Assembly: GCF_900105395.1 (NCBI RefSeq)
Contig: NZ_LT629775.1
Coordinates: 5,788,001 to 5,852,000, forward strand
Direction: 5' to 3'
DNA from: Streptomyces sp. TLI_053
GTDB taxonomy: Bacteria > Actinomycetota > Actinomycetes > Streptomycetales > Streptomycetaceae
DNA: 64,000 nucleotides
Part shown: positions 15,158 to 22,699 of the stretch, in pieces
Numbering within the stretch: the first letter of the stretch is position 1
How the letters are laid out: each line of letters begins with the position of its first letter
Translations under genes and position numbers: made by a program
Notes under the pieces: generated by a model
Database searches by the model: none
Seen by the model: only the letters and a program-made list of their open reading frames with translations
What the model was told of the DNA's origin: nothing

Positions 15158-15853
15158 TCAGCTCCGCCGGGCGGGGCCCGGCGAACCGAGGCTGAGCAGG
15201 GGTTCGGCCTTCCGCCCGGGGTGCGCGGCCGGGGTGGCGGCGGCCCTGGCCGGGGTCGGGACGGTGACGGGCGCGCTGTCCGGAGCCTGAGCCTGAGCCT
15301 GAGTCGGGGCCGAGGTCGCAGCCGAGGCAGAGGTCGGGGCCGGGGTCGCAGCCGGAGCGGGGTCCGGCTCCGCGGTGCGGCCGAGATCCTGGAGGCCCGC
15401 GTCGCGCCGCAGAAGCAGGATCCGGCCGGCGGGGACCAGGGCGAGGTGGGTCGCCGCGACACCGGCGACGGCGAGCAGTATGTGGTCGACGTTGAGCACG
15501 TGCCCGGGCGCCCACGAGGAGAGGAACTCCAGTGCCGTGGCCAGCAGGGCCGAGGCGCCGGTGGTGCGCAGGAAGGACGGGAGCCAGGGGGTCCCGAGCC
15601 GGCCGCCGGCGAGCGGGAGGAGGACGCCGAGCGGGGCGGGCAGCAGCAGCTCGCCGAGCAACTGGCCCGCGGAGGAGAAACGGAGCGAGGCCAGTGGCGT
15701 CAGGTTGGCGTCGTAGACCCAGGCCACCGGCAGTGGTCTCAGCACCAGCCAGCCCAGCAGCAGCAGGTGGAGGGCGAGGCCGAACAGTCCCACCGCCCGT
15801 AGTCGACGCCGATGGTGCTGGACGGCCGTCGCCCGTCCGGTCTCGGTCCGCAC
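15158..15853 (-). CDS. VanZ-like membrane protein
   Basis: 231 residues from GTG at 15853, with GGGGAG about 9 nt upstream. Hydrophobic helices start at about residues 20-40 (AVGLFGLALHLLLLGWLVL). The VanZ pattern follows: LTPLASLRFSSAGQLLGELL, PLGVLLPLAG, and ATALEFLSSWAPGHVLNVDH with DHILLAVAG. The C-terminal 70 residues are low-complexity Ala/Pro/Thr. VanZ-domain proteins are linked to glycopeptide tolerance or envelope functions, unproven here. The same frame is open far upstream through a 15-bp repeat, but no start with a ribosome site is seen there. Confidence 0.75.
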   Translation of the reverse strand: MRTETGRATAVQHHRRRLRAVGLFGLALHLLLLGWLVLRPLPVAWVYDANLTPLASLRFSSAGQLLGELLLPAPLGVLLPLAGGRLGTPWLPSFLRTTGASALLATALEFLSSWAPGHVLNVDHILLAVAGVAATHLALVPAGRILLLRRDAGLQDLGRTAEPDPAPAATPAPTSASAATSAPTQAQAQAPDSAPVTVPTPARAAATPAAHPGRKAEPLLSLGSPGPARRS

Positions 15854-16050
15854 GTCGGCACGCTCCCCGCGTGTCCTGGTGCCATCTCGCTGCACGGGGG
15901 GAAGGACGTGTTCCGGCGGCGTGACGGTTCCACACCCGGTGCGAACTTTGCGCCGCGCGCCGGGGACGGGTCCCCGACCCGGGCGGAACCGCCGGGTGAA
16001 CTCCCCCGGCGGCCCGCCCGTACGAACCGCTGACCGCGCACCTGCGCCGA

Positions 16051-16125
16051 GCGGCCCGGAGGCGAGCGGCCCGGAGGCGATCGGCCCGGAGGCGACCGGC
16101 CCGGAGGCGAGCGGCCCGGAAGCCG
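16051..16125. repeat. 15-bp tandem repeat, five units
   Basis: Five consecutive copies of a unit close to GCGGCCCGGAGGCGA (first base varies G/T/C; the fifth copy is degenerate), between the lipoprotein stop and the VanZ-like gene. A 15-bp period would encode pentapeptide repeats in any open frame, but I see no supported gene over it. Confidence 0.85.
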
Positions 16126-16152
16126 ACGGACCCCGAACCGCCGACCGCCCGC

Positions 16153-16557
16153 CTACCGGCAGGGCGGCGCCGTGGTCGAGGCCGACGGCGACGGCAGCGC
16201 GCCGAACACGTTGTCCGCCGGCCCCGTCGGAGCGGCCGATGCGGCCGATGCGGTCGGTGCCACCACCGAGGGCGAGGGCGACGCCGAGCCGCCCGGCGGG
16301 GCCGGGTGCGCCGCGGCGGTGGGTGTCGGCGCGCCGTGCGCCGCCGCGGCCTGCGGCGGGCCGCCGACCGCGCCGGACGGCGTGCTCGGGGCCGTGGGTA
16401 TCCGCGCCACCGTCGGACAGGCGGTCCGGCTGGCTGGCGCACCCGCGTCGACCGGGACGGCCGTCGGACGGATGCCGCAGCCGGCAGCCAGCACGGCCAG
16501 CCCGACCAGCGCGGCGGCGGCGAACGGGCGCCGAAGCGGGCTCGCTCCTCGGGTCAC
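16153..16557 (-). CDS. small lipoprotein of the afsQ operon
   Basis: 134 residues from GTG at 16557, overlapping the AfsQ2 stop by 4 nt. The signal peptide ends in a lipobox LAVLAAGC (Cys near residue 25). The mature part is Pro/Ala/Thr/Ser-rich with two further cysteines, one near residue 44 (RTACPTV) and one just before the stop (PPCR), which might form a disulfide. Translational coupling to the sensor kinase suggests it modulates signal sensing at the membrane surface. I recall a lipoprotein gene at this position in S. coelicolor; its exact role is not evident from sequence. Confidence 0.75.
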   Translation of the reverse strand: MTRGASPLRRPFAAAALVGLAVLAAGCGIRPTAVPVDAGAPASRTACPTVARIPTAPSTPSGAVGGPPQAAAAHGAPTPTAAAHPAPPGGSASPSPSVVAPTASAASAAPTGPADNVFGALPSPSASTTAPPCR

Positions 16558-18068
16558 CGGGCACTCTCCTCGGCGGTGTCGGCGGACGGCGGCGGAGGCG
16601 GCTGGGTCAGCGGCAGCGTCAGCGTGAACACCGCCCCCACCTCGCCGTTCGCGGCCGTGATGGACCCCCCGTGGATCTGCGCGTTGGCCATCGCGATGGA
16701 CAGGCCCAGGCCGCTGCCCTCCGAGCGGGCCCGCCCCTTGTCGGCCTTGTAGAAGCGGTCGAAGACGTGCGGCAGCACGTCCTCCGGGATGCCGGGACCG
16801 CTGTCCGACACCGCGACGACCACGGTGTCCCCCTCCTCGCGCACCCGCACCCGCACCGGCGAACCGCCGTGCTTCAGCGCGTTGCCGATCAGGTTGGCGA
16901 AGACGACGTCCAGCCGGCGCGGGTCGACCACCGCCAGGATGCCGCGCGGGGCGTCCACCTCCACCGCGTCGTACCAGGCCCGGCCGTCGATGCAGGACAT
17001 GATCAGGTCGGCGATGTCCACCTCGTCGGCGACGAGCTTGGCGGTGCCGGCGTCGAAGCGGGTCACCTCCATGAGGTTCTCCACCAGGTCGGAGAGCCGC
17101 CGGGTCTCGCTGACCACCAGCCGCACGGCCGGTTCGATCATCGGGTCCAGCGACTCCGCCTCGTCCTCCAGGATGTCCGTCACGGCGGTCATCGCGGTCA
17201 GCGGGGTGCGCAGCTCGTGCGACATGTCGGCGACGAACCGCCGGCTCTGCGCCTCGCGCGCGCTCAGCTCCTCGACCTGCCCGTGCAGCGACTCCGCGGT
17301 CCGGTTGAAGGTCCGCGCCAGGTCGGCGAGTTCGTCCGAGCCCTCGACCTCCAGCCGGGTGTCCAGATGGCCCTCGCCGAGCCGCCGGGCCGCGTCGCCC
17401 AGCCGCTTGACCGGCCGCAGCACCGTCGCCGACGCGGCCTGCGCCAGCAGCGCCGAGCCGATCAGCGCCAGCAGGGTGGCGATCGCCAGCGACCAGCCGA
17501 GCGTGTTCAGGTCGGCCCGCTCGTTCTCCAACGACTTGAACATGTACGCGGTCGGGCCGGTCGTCACCACCTTGGTGCCGCCGATGACGAACGGCCGCCC
17601 GTCGAGGTTCTGCCGCTGCCAGTACAGGTGGTAGGTGTACGGGTTGGACTCGGTGATCTCGCGCGGCTTGCCGACCGCCGTCCGCAGCGCGGCCGGCACA
17701 CTGGCGATCGTGTACGACGCCGAGCTGGACGAGGCGACGCAGTTCGGCAGCGCCGGATCGGCCACCACCACGTCGTAACTGAGGCCGGAGCTGGCGACGG
17801 TGCTCGCGAGCGTGTTCAGGTCCTCGCAGGTGGCGTTCAGCGGCAGGTTCGACACGTTGCGGCTGAGCGAGACCCGGAAGTCGTTGAGCGCGGTGTCCTG
17901 GGCCCGCTTCAGCACCGCGTCGCGGTTGAGCCAGTACGCGATGCCGGACGCCGAGACGGCGGTGGTCAGCGCGACCGCGGCGAACACCGCGATCAGCCGC
18001 ACGCGCAACGAGCGCAGGCGGCGCCACGGGCCGGAGGAGAACCGGGCCGTCGTCTGTTGGTCAGTCAC
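16554..18068 (-). CDS. afsQ2: sensor histidine kinase AfsQ2
   Basis: 504 residues. N-terminal TM helix at about 20-45, extracytoplasmic sensor to about 190, second TM (LATLLALIGSALLAQAA), HAMP, HisKA with phospho-acceptor His284 in FVADMSHELRTPLTAM, and HATPase with N box FANLIGNALKHGG and G boxes DSGPGIPED and GSGLGLSIA. It autophosphorylates and passes phosphate to AfsQ1. In S. coelicolor the pair controls antibiotic production and sigQ on glutamate-type nitrogen. Identification rests on the operon with a 225-residue OmpR regulator, the coupled lipoprotein gene and divergent sigQ. Confidence 0.85.
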   Translation of the reverse strand: MTDQQTTARFSSGPWRRLRSLRVRLIAVFAAVALTTAVSASGIAYWLNRDAVLKRAQDTALNDFRVSLSRNVSNLPLNATCEDLNTLASTVASSGLSYDVVVADPALPNCVASSSSASYTIASVPAALRTAVGKPREITESNPYTYHLYWQRQNLDGRPFVIGGTKVVTTGPTAYMFKSLENERADLNTLGWSLAIATLLALIGSALLAQAASATVLRPVKRLGDAARRLGEGHLDTRLEVEGSDELADLARTFNRTAESLHGQVEELSAREAQSRRFVADMSHELRTPLTAMTAVTDILEDEAESLDPMIEPAVRLVVSETRRLSDLVENLMEVTRFDAGTAKLVADEVDIADLIMSCIDGRAWYDAVEVDAPRGILAVVDPRRLDVVFANLIGNALKHGGSPVRVRVREEGDTVVVAVSDSGPGIPEDVLPHVFDRFYKADKGRARSEGSGLGLSIAMANAQIHGGSITAANGEVGAVFTLTLPLTQPPPPPSADTAEESAR

Positions 18069-18157
18069 AGGAGCCTGTCGTTACGGAGGCCGTCAGCGCG
18101 CGCGGCGGGATATCGCCGGCGCCGGACGGAGGTGGGCGGGTGCGTCGGTCGGGCCGG

Positions 18158-18835
18158 TCACGCCGGCGGGTCCAGCCGGTAGCCGACCCCGCGCACGGTG
18201 CGGATCAGCGTCGGCGCCGAGGGCACGTCCTCGACCTTGGCCCGCAGCCGCTGCACACAGGCGTCCACCAGCCGGGAGTCGCCCAGGTAGTCGTGCTCCC
18301 AGACCAGGCGCAGCAGTTGCTGCCGGGACAGCGCCTGCCCGGGCCGCCGGCTGAGCTCCAGCAGCAGCCGCAGCTCGGTCGGGGTGAGCTGGAGGTCCGC
18401 ACCGTCCTTGGTGACCGTCATCGCCGCACGGTCGATCACCACGGTCCCGTACACGGACGAGTCCGAGCTCTCCCGCTCGCCGCGCCGCAGCACGGCCCGG
18501 ATCCGGGCGTCCAGCACGCGGGGCTGCACCGGCTTCACGACGTAGTCGTCCGCGCCTGACTCCAGGCCGACCACGACGTCGATGTCGTCGGACCGGGCCG
18601 TCAGCAGGACGATCGGCAGCTGGTCGGTGCGGCGGATCCGGCGGCACACTTCGAAGCCGTCGATTCCGGGCAGCATGACGTCCAGCACGATGAGGTCCGG
18701 CCGCTGCTCCTTGAAGAGCCTCAGGCCGTCCTCGCCGGACGCGGCGGTGGCCACGCGGTGGCCCTGGCGGGTGAGGGCGAGTTCGAGGCCGGTGCGGATG
18801 GCGTCGTCGTCCTCGATCAGAAGGAGGAAAGGCAC
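18158..18835 (-). CDS. afsQ1: response regulator AfsQ1
   Basis: 225 residues from GTG at 18835 (the length I remember for S. coelicolor AfsQ1). Receiver domain at 1-115 with acidic pocket D9/D10 and phospho-acceptor D52 in LIVLDVMLPG, a TAR motif and K near 102 (DDYVVKPVQ). OmpR winged helix at 130-225 (LTPTELRLLLELSRRPGQ, then LIRTVRGVGYRL). It is 89 bp upstream of afsQ2 and divergent from sigQ. The intergenic region has one exact GTGAC-N6-GTGAC direct repeat, the published AfsQ1 recognition pattern, so autoregulation and control of sigQ are likely. Confidence 0.88.
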   Translation of the reverse strand: MPFLLLIEDDDAIRTGLELALTRQGHRVATAASGEDGLRLFKEQRPDLIVLDVMLPGIDGFEVCRRIRRTDQLPIVLLTARSDDIDVVVGLESGADDYVVKPVQPRVLDARIRAVLRRGERESSDSSVYGTVVIDRAAMTVTKDGADLQLTPTELRLLLELSRRPGQALSRQQLLRLVWEHDYLGDSRLVDACVQRLRAKVEDVPSAPTLIRTVRGVGYRLDPPA

Positions 18836-18989
18836 GGCCTCATTCTGGCTCACCCGGAGCGGCGAATCACCCCCCACTGTCCGCTCGGGGGTCGCACCCG
18901 CCCCGCCCGCCGCGCGACCGGGAACCGGAACGCCCGCCACCGGCGTCCGTCAACGGCGGGACAGCGGCAGGGACGAAAGCCCCGTGCCT

Positions 18990-19005
18990 GTGACAGCCCT
19001 GTGAC
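18990..19005. promoter_or_regulatory. AfsQ1 box GTGAC-N6-GTGAC
   Basis: GTGACAGCCCTGTGAC is a direct repeat with 6-nt spacing, matching the GTnAC-n6-GTnAC motif known for AfsQ1. It lies 125 bp before sigQ and 155 bp before afsQ1. Confidence 0.8.
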
Positions 19006-19130
19006 AGTCGACGGACAGCGCCATCACAACCGGCGGGCAGGATTTTCCGTGTCGCCGCAGGACAGCGGGCCGATCGGCCCACTGGACGGCGGCGACGGAA
19101 CCGCTCGAACCGATCCAGAGGGGGCGCACG

Positions 19131-20129
19131 ATGAACGCCACGCTTCAGACCCGGACCAACCCGGCCGTCCGGACCGCGCGTTCGTCAGCGACCGCTCACC
19201 GGAGCCGTTTCGAGACCGGGGCCGAGGAGGTCTCCGGTGCCGTGATCGCACGGGGGTGCGCGCACAGCACGGGTGCAAGCACTGTCGCCCGCCGGGTGAG
19301 CGGCGGCGGCAGGACGGGGGAGCTGTACGGGATCGGCCACCGGGGGAACACGGCCGACTCCGCCGCGACCTTGACGCTGCGGGGGATCCTCCCCGTCCGC
19401 GTCGAGGGCGCGGACACCCCGGCGGGGAACCGGGGAATCGCGGGAACGGGCCTGCGGAAGGCCGACTCGGGGGAGTCGGCCGGCCGCGAGGCCGCCGGTG
19501 CGACGCTGCTGCGGCTGAACCCCGCGGCGGCCCGCACCACCGAGCAGACGGCGGGCGGGGCGGCGTTCACCGCGGCGCAGGGCGAGCGCCCGGCGGTCGC
19601 GGAGGACCACATCACGGAGTTCACCGCGTACGTGCGGGAGCGCCGCGCCTCCCTCTACGCCACCGCCTACCACCTCACCGGTGACCGCTACGAGGCCGAG
19701 GACCTGCTGCAGAGCGCGCTCTTCAGCACCTACCGGGCCTGGGGCCGGATCACCGACAAGGCCGCGGTGGGGGGCTACCTCCGCCGCACCATGACCAACC
19801 TGCACATCTCCGCCTGGCGGCGCCGCAAGGTCAACGAGTACCCGACCGAGGAGCTGCCGGAGACGGTCGGCGACACCGACGCGATGGGCGGCACCGAGCT
19901 GCGCGCCGTGCTCTGGCAGGCGCTGGCCAAGCTGCCGGAGAACCAGCGGACCATGCTGGTGCTCCGCTACTACGAGGGCAAGACCGACCCGGAGATCGCC
20001 GACGTGCTCGGCATCAGCGTCGGCACCGTCAAGAGCAGCATCTGGCGCGCGCTGCGCCGGCTGCGCGACGACGAGCAGCTGAACACCTCGGGCGACACGA
20101 TCCGGGCGTTCGGCGAGCTGGTCGCGTAA
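19131..20129 (+). CDS. sigQ: ECF sigma factor SigQ with long N-terminal extension
   Basis: 332 residues; ribosome site AGAGGGG lies 7 nt before the ATG at 19131. Sigma region 2 is at about 165-230 (EFTAYVRERRASLYATAYHL; GDRYEAEDLLQSALFSTYRA). Region 4 is at 255-310 (LPENQRTMLVLRYYEGKTDP, GISVGTVKSSIWRALRRL). This is the SigE/SigQ-like ECF group. The first 160 residues are hydrophilic, Ala/Thr/Gly-rich and of no recognised fold, far longer than usual for ECF sigmas. Divergent from afsQ1 and behind an AfsQ1 box, so it is a likely AfsQ1 target that feeds back on antibiotic control. Confidence 0.85.
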   Translation: MNATLQTRTNPAVRTARSSATAHRSRFETGAEEVSGAVIARGCAHSTGASTVARRVSGGGRTGELYGIGHRGNTADSAATLTLRGILPVRVEGADTPAGNRGIAGTGLRKADSGESAGREAAGATLLRLNPAAARTTEQTAGGAAFTAAQGERPAVAEDHITEFTAYVRERRASLYATAYHLTGDRYEAEDLLQSALFSTYRAWGRITDKAAVGGYLRRTMTNLHISAWRRRKVNEYPTEELPETVGDTDAMGGTELRAVLWQALAKLPENQRTMLVLRYYEGKTDPEIADVLGISVGTVKSSIWRALRRLRDDEQLNTSGDTIRAFGELVA

Positions 20130-20244
20130 CGCGACCGGGAATGGACTCCCGTCGGGGGACGGGTAGCAGGACGGAAACGGACCAGGCGGCGCCGGCTCGG
20201 GGGAGCGGCGGCGCAGGGGGGAGCCGTGACCGTCCGGGGAAGGC

Positions 20245-20281
20245 GGCGGGCCCGGTGCGGGGGAGACGCACCGGGCCCGCC
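20245..20281. terminator. 15-bp stem terminator after sigQ
   Basis: GGCGGGCCCGGTGCG at 20245-20259 is exactly complementary to 20267-20281. It is followed by degenerate GTTCCGC repeats to about 20350. Confidence 0.8.
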
Positions 20282-20379
20282 GTTCCGCGTTTCCGCCGTT
20301 CCGCTGTTCCGCGTGCCCGCTGTTCCGAGTACTCGCCGTTCCGCGTGCCCGGCGCACCCGTGCGAGGGGCGGCGGTCGT

Positions 20380-21018
20380 TCAGACCGCCGAGAGCTCCCC
20401 GGCCCGGGCCGCCGCCCGGATCCGCCGCTCGGCCTCGGCCCCGGCGCACGGACGCGCCCCCAGCGCGACCTGGCGGCCGACGATGCCCCGCTCGGCCCGC
20501 ATCAGCCGCCAGCCGCGCCGCACCAGCACGGGCAGCGACTTGCGGCCCTCGCGGACATCCCGGCGCAGCCGCCACCAGGCGGTCGTGAGCGCGCCGTTGC
20601 GCAGGCACAGCGCGTCGCCCAGCAGCTCCGCCGCGGCGCAGTCGGCCGTGATCTCGGCCGCGAAGATGCCCTCGGCGACGAAGGCGGTGGCCCCGTCGAG
20701 CTCCAGCACCCTGGTGGAGACCCGCCCGTTGGCCGGGATCGAGTACACCGGCACCTCGGCCCGGCCGGTGTCGCACAGGGCGCGGATGGCCGCCAGGGCC
20801 TGGTCGCGGTGCCAGGAGAGCGGGGAGTCCCAGTCCACCGCCCCGTCGGGCAGCAGGGGCAGGCTGGGGTCGTCGCCGTCCTTGTAGAAGTCGTCGAGCT
20901 GGAGCACGGGCAGGCCGCTGCGCTCGGCGAGCGAGGACTTCCCGGAGCCGGAGGGCCCGGAGAGCAGGATCACCCGGGCAGGGGCTGTCGGCACAGGGTT
21001 CAGCGGGGAGTCACTCAC
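20380..21018 (-). CDS. uridine kinase-like P-loop protein
   Basis: 212 residues from GTG at 21018. Walker A is GPSGSGKSSLAE near residue 21, followed by LPVLQLDDFYKDGDDPSLP, the uridine-kinase substrate motif with DDFY, and WDSPLSWHRDQ. The fold is that of uridine kinase/phosphoribulokinase. It could phosphorylate uridine or cytidine and so complements the nucleoside catabolic genes nearby, but the substrate is inferred only. Downstream, the sigQ terminator lies between it and sigQ (convergent). Confidence 0.8.
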   Translation of the reverse strand: MSDSPLNPVPTAPARVILLSGPSGSGKSSLAERSGLPVLQLDDFYKDGDDPSLPLLPDGAVDWDSPLSWHRDQALAAIRALCDTGRAEVPVYSIPANGRVSTRVLELDGATAFVAEGIFAAEITADCAAAELLGDALCLRNGALTTAWWRLRRDVREGRKSLPVLVRRGWRLMRAERGIVGRQVALGARPCAGAEAERRIRAAARAGELSAV

Positions 21019-21065
21019 GGGACACCAGTCTGACGCATCGGGGCCCGATGCCGAAACCCCGCGGA

Positions 21066-21497
21066 TCACACCGCCCGCGCGACCGCCGGGGCGAGGAGCG
21101 AGGCGTGCAGCAGCGGCAGGTACCGGCTGTCGACCTGGAGGTACACCGGGTGATCGGCGCCGGGCGCCCGGTACGCGGTGGCGGCCCAGTCCTGGTCGTG
21201 CCAGACGTCCGGCTCGGGGGCCTCGAAGGTGCCGCCGACGGCCAGCTCGAGCGGGTCGCGGTCGCGCGCGGTGAAGACGACGAGCGGGGCACCGGGGGTG
21301 ATCCGCAGCTTCCCGGCGACGTAGTCGGGCCGCCCGCCGGGGCCGTCGGCCCGCCCGCCGGGGCCGTCGGCGCGGGCCGAGCAGGGGATCCGGACCGGCC
21401 GCCCGGCCGCCAGCCGGCGCTTGGTACGGGCCACCCCCAGTGTGCGCAGGAACCCGTCCGCGAACAGGGCCATCAACTCGCCGACCAGCTCTCCCAC
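21066..21497 (-). CDS. hypothetical protein, 143 residues
   Basis: Starts at GTG 21497 with a strong ribosome site (GGGGGAG, 8 nt spacing). No recognised family. The N-terminal helix VGELVGELMALFADGFLRTL is followed by a basic region and a beta-rich C-terminus (LRITPGAPLVVFTARDRDPL, YRAPGADHPVYLQVDSRYLP). An in-frame ADGPGGR duplication sits mid-protein, coded by an 18-bp tandem repeat near 21340. No signal peptide or membrane segment. Encoded just upstream of uridine kinase on the same strand, 47 bp apart, possibly co-transcribed. Confidence 0.65.
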   Translation of the reverse strand: MGELVGELMALFADGFLRTLGVARTKRRLAAGRPVRIPCSARADGPGGRADGPGGRPDYVAGKLRITPGAPLVVFTARDRDPLELAVGGTFEAPEPDVWHDQDWAATAYRAPGADHPVYLQVDSRYLPLLHASLLAPAVARAV

Positions 21498-21649
21498 GGA
21501 CGTTCTCCCCCTCGGTGCGCGGTTGTCGGCCCCAGTCTGCGCGGCCGCTCCGGGGCGGCGGCAGCGTCGAACGGCTCGACCCGGTGCGACGAAAGTCGAC
21601 GGCCGCGGCGGCCGGGGCAACGGCGCCGACGGGCGGGCCCGGGAAGTAC

Positions 21650-21688
21650 GACGGACCCGCGCCAGGGGGGGAGAGGCGCGGGTCCGTC
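21650..21688. terminator. 14-bp stem terminator below ALDH operon
   Basis: GACGGACCCGCGCC at 21650-21663 pairs exactly with 21675-21688. It lies 109 bp below the stop of the short aldehyde dehydrogenase gene, the last of the deoC operon. Confidence 0.7.
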
Positions 21689-21796
21689 CTGTGACCGTCC
21701 GGGCCCTGGGGGGGTGAGGGCACGGGGGACGGCCAGTCTGTGGAGTTGTCACCGACTCGCGGTCACGGAGCGTAGCAGCTCCCGGGGGACCGTAGG

Positions 21797-22699
21797 TCAG
21801 ATACCCATCGGGTGCCAGACCGTCTTGGTCTCCAGGAACGAGAGTAGCCGGTCCGTTCCGGGAGCATTGGTCCAGTCCTGGGCGAACGGGTCCGGTTCCG
21901 GTCGGATCACCCGCTTCAGGGTATCCGCGGCCAGCACCTCCAGGCCGCCCGCCGCGCCGGGACCGTCGGCGGCGATCGCGCCGGTCAGGTCCAGCGCGTT
22001 GACGTCCTGGTGCGAGGCCAGGGTCGGCGCGATGTCGGCGGTCCGGCCGGACAGGATGTTGACCACGCCGCCCGGGACGTCCGAGGTGGCCAGCACCTCG
22101 CCCAGGGACAGCGCGGGCAGCGGCGCGTCGGCCGCGGCCGCCACCACCACGGTGTTGCCCGTGGCGATCGCCGGGGCGATCACCGAGACCAGGCCGAGCA
22201 GCGAGTGACCGTAACCGGCCTGCGGCGCGACGATCCCGACCACGCCGGTCGGCTCCGGGGTGGAGAGGTTGAAGTACGGACCGGCGACCGGGTTGGCGCC
22301 GCCCGCGATCTGCGCCACCTTGTCGGTCCAGCCCGCGTACCAGACCCACCGGTCGATCGCGGCGTCCACCAGGGCGGCGGCCTTCTTCGCGCCGACGCCC
22401 TCGGAGAGCGCCACCTCGGCGGCGAACTGCTCCCGCCGGCCCTGCAGCATCTCGGCGACCCGGTACAGCACCTGGCCGCGGTTGTACGCGGTGGTGCCGG
22501 ACCAGCCCTTGACCGCCGCGCGGGCGGCGACGACCGCGTCGCGGGCGTCCTTGCGGGTGCCGAGCGGCGCGTTGGCCAGCCACTCGCCCTTCGCGTCCGT
22601 CACCTCGTACACCCGCCCGCTCTCGGAGCGCGGGAACTTCCCGCCGACGTACAGCTTGTAGGTCTTGAGGACATCAAGACGGCTCACGACATCAGACAT
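21797..22699 (-). CDS. shortened aldehyde dehydrogenase-like protein, probably non-catalytic
   Basis: 300 residues, against about 480 for the family. The NAD-binding half is present (YKLYVGGKFPRSESGRVYEV, PTGVVGIVAPQAG, ATGNTVVV). The conserved cofactor Lys (usually KPAE) reads VVAAAADAPL, and the stretch carrying the catalytic Glu and Cys is absent; after ASHQDVNALDLTG the protein jumps to a short tail. It overlaps the active paralogue's stop by 8 nt, so both are made together. It likely serves as a structural or regulatory partner. Third gene of the deoC operon. Confidence 0.8.
   Translation of the reverse strand: MSDVVSRLDVLKTYKLYVGGKFPRSESGRVYEVTDAKGEWLANAPLGTRKDARDAVVAARAAVKGWSGTTAYNRGQVLYRVAEMLQGRREQFAAEVALSEGVGAKKAAALVDAAIDRWVWYAGWTDKVAQIAGGANPVAGPYFNLSTPEPTGVVGIVAPQAGYGHSLLGLVSVIAPAIATGNTVVVAAAADAPLPALSLGEVLATSDVPGGVVNILSGRTADIAPTLASHQDVNALDLTGAIAADGPGAAGGLEVLAADTLKRVIRPEPDPFAQDWTNAPGTDRLLSFLETKTVWHPMGI

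Noticed and set aside
12561..16442. A minus-strand open frame of nearly 1,300 codons over the surface-protein, PhzF and VanZ-like region
   Set aside because: It is antisense to genes with clear motifs; its product is Arg/Gly/Pro-rich low complexity, a by-product of high GC.
15854..16564. N-terminal extension of the VanZ-like protein through the 15-bp repeats
   Set aside because: The longer frame would overlap the lipoprotein gene, and its pentapeptide repeats are explained by the DNA repeat; a ribosome site supports the GTG at 15853.
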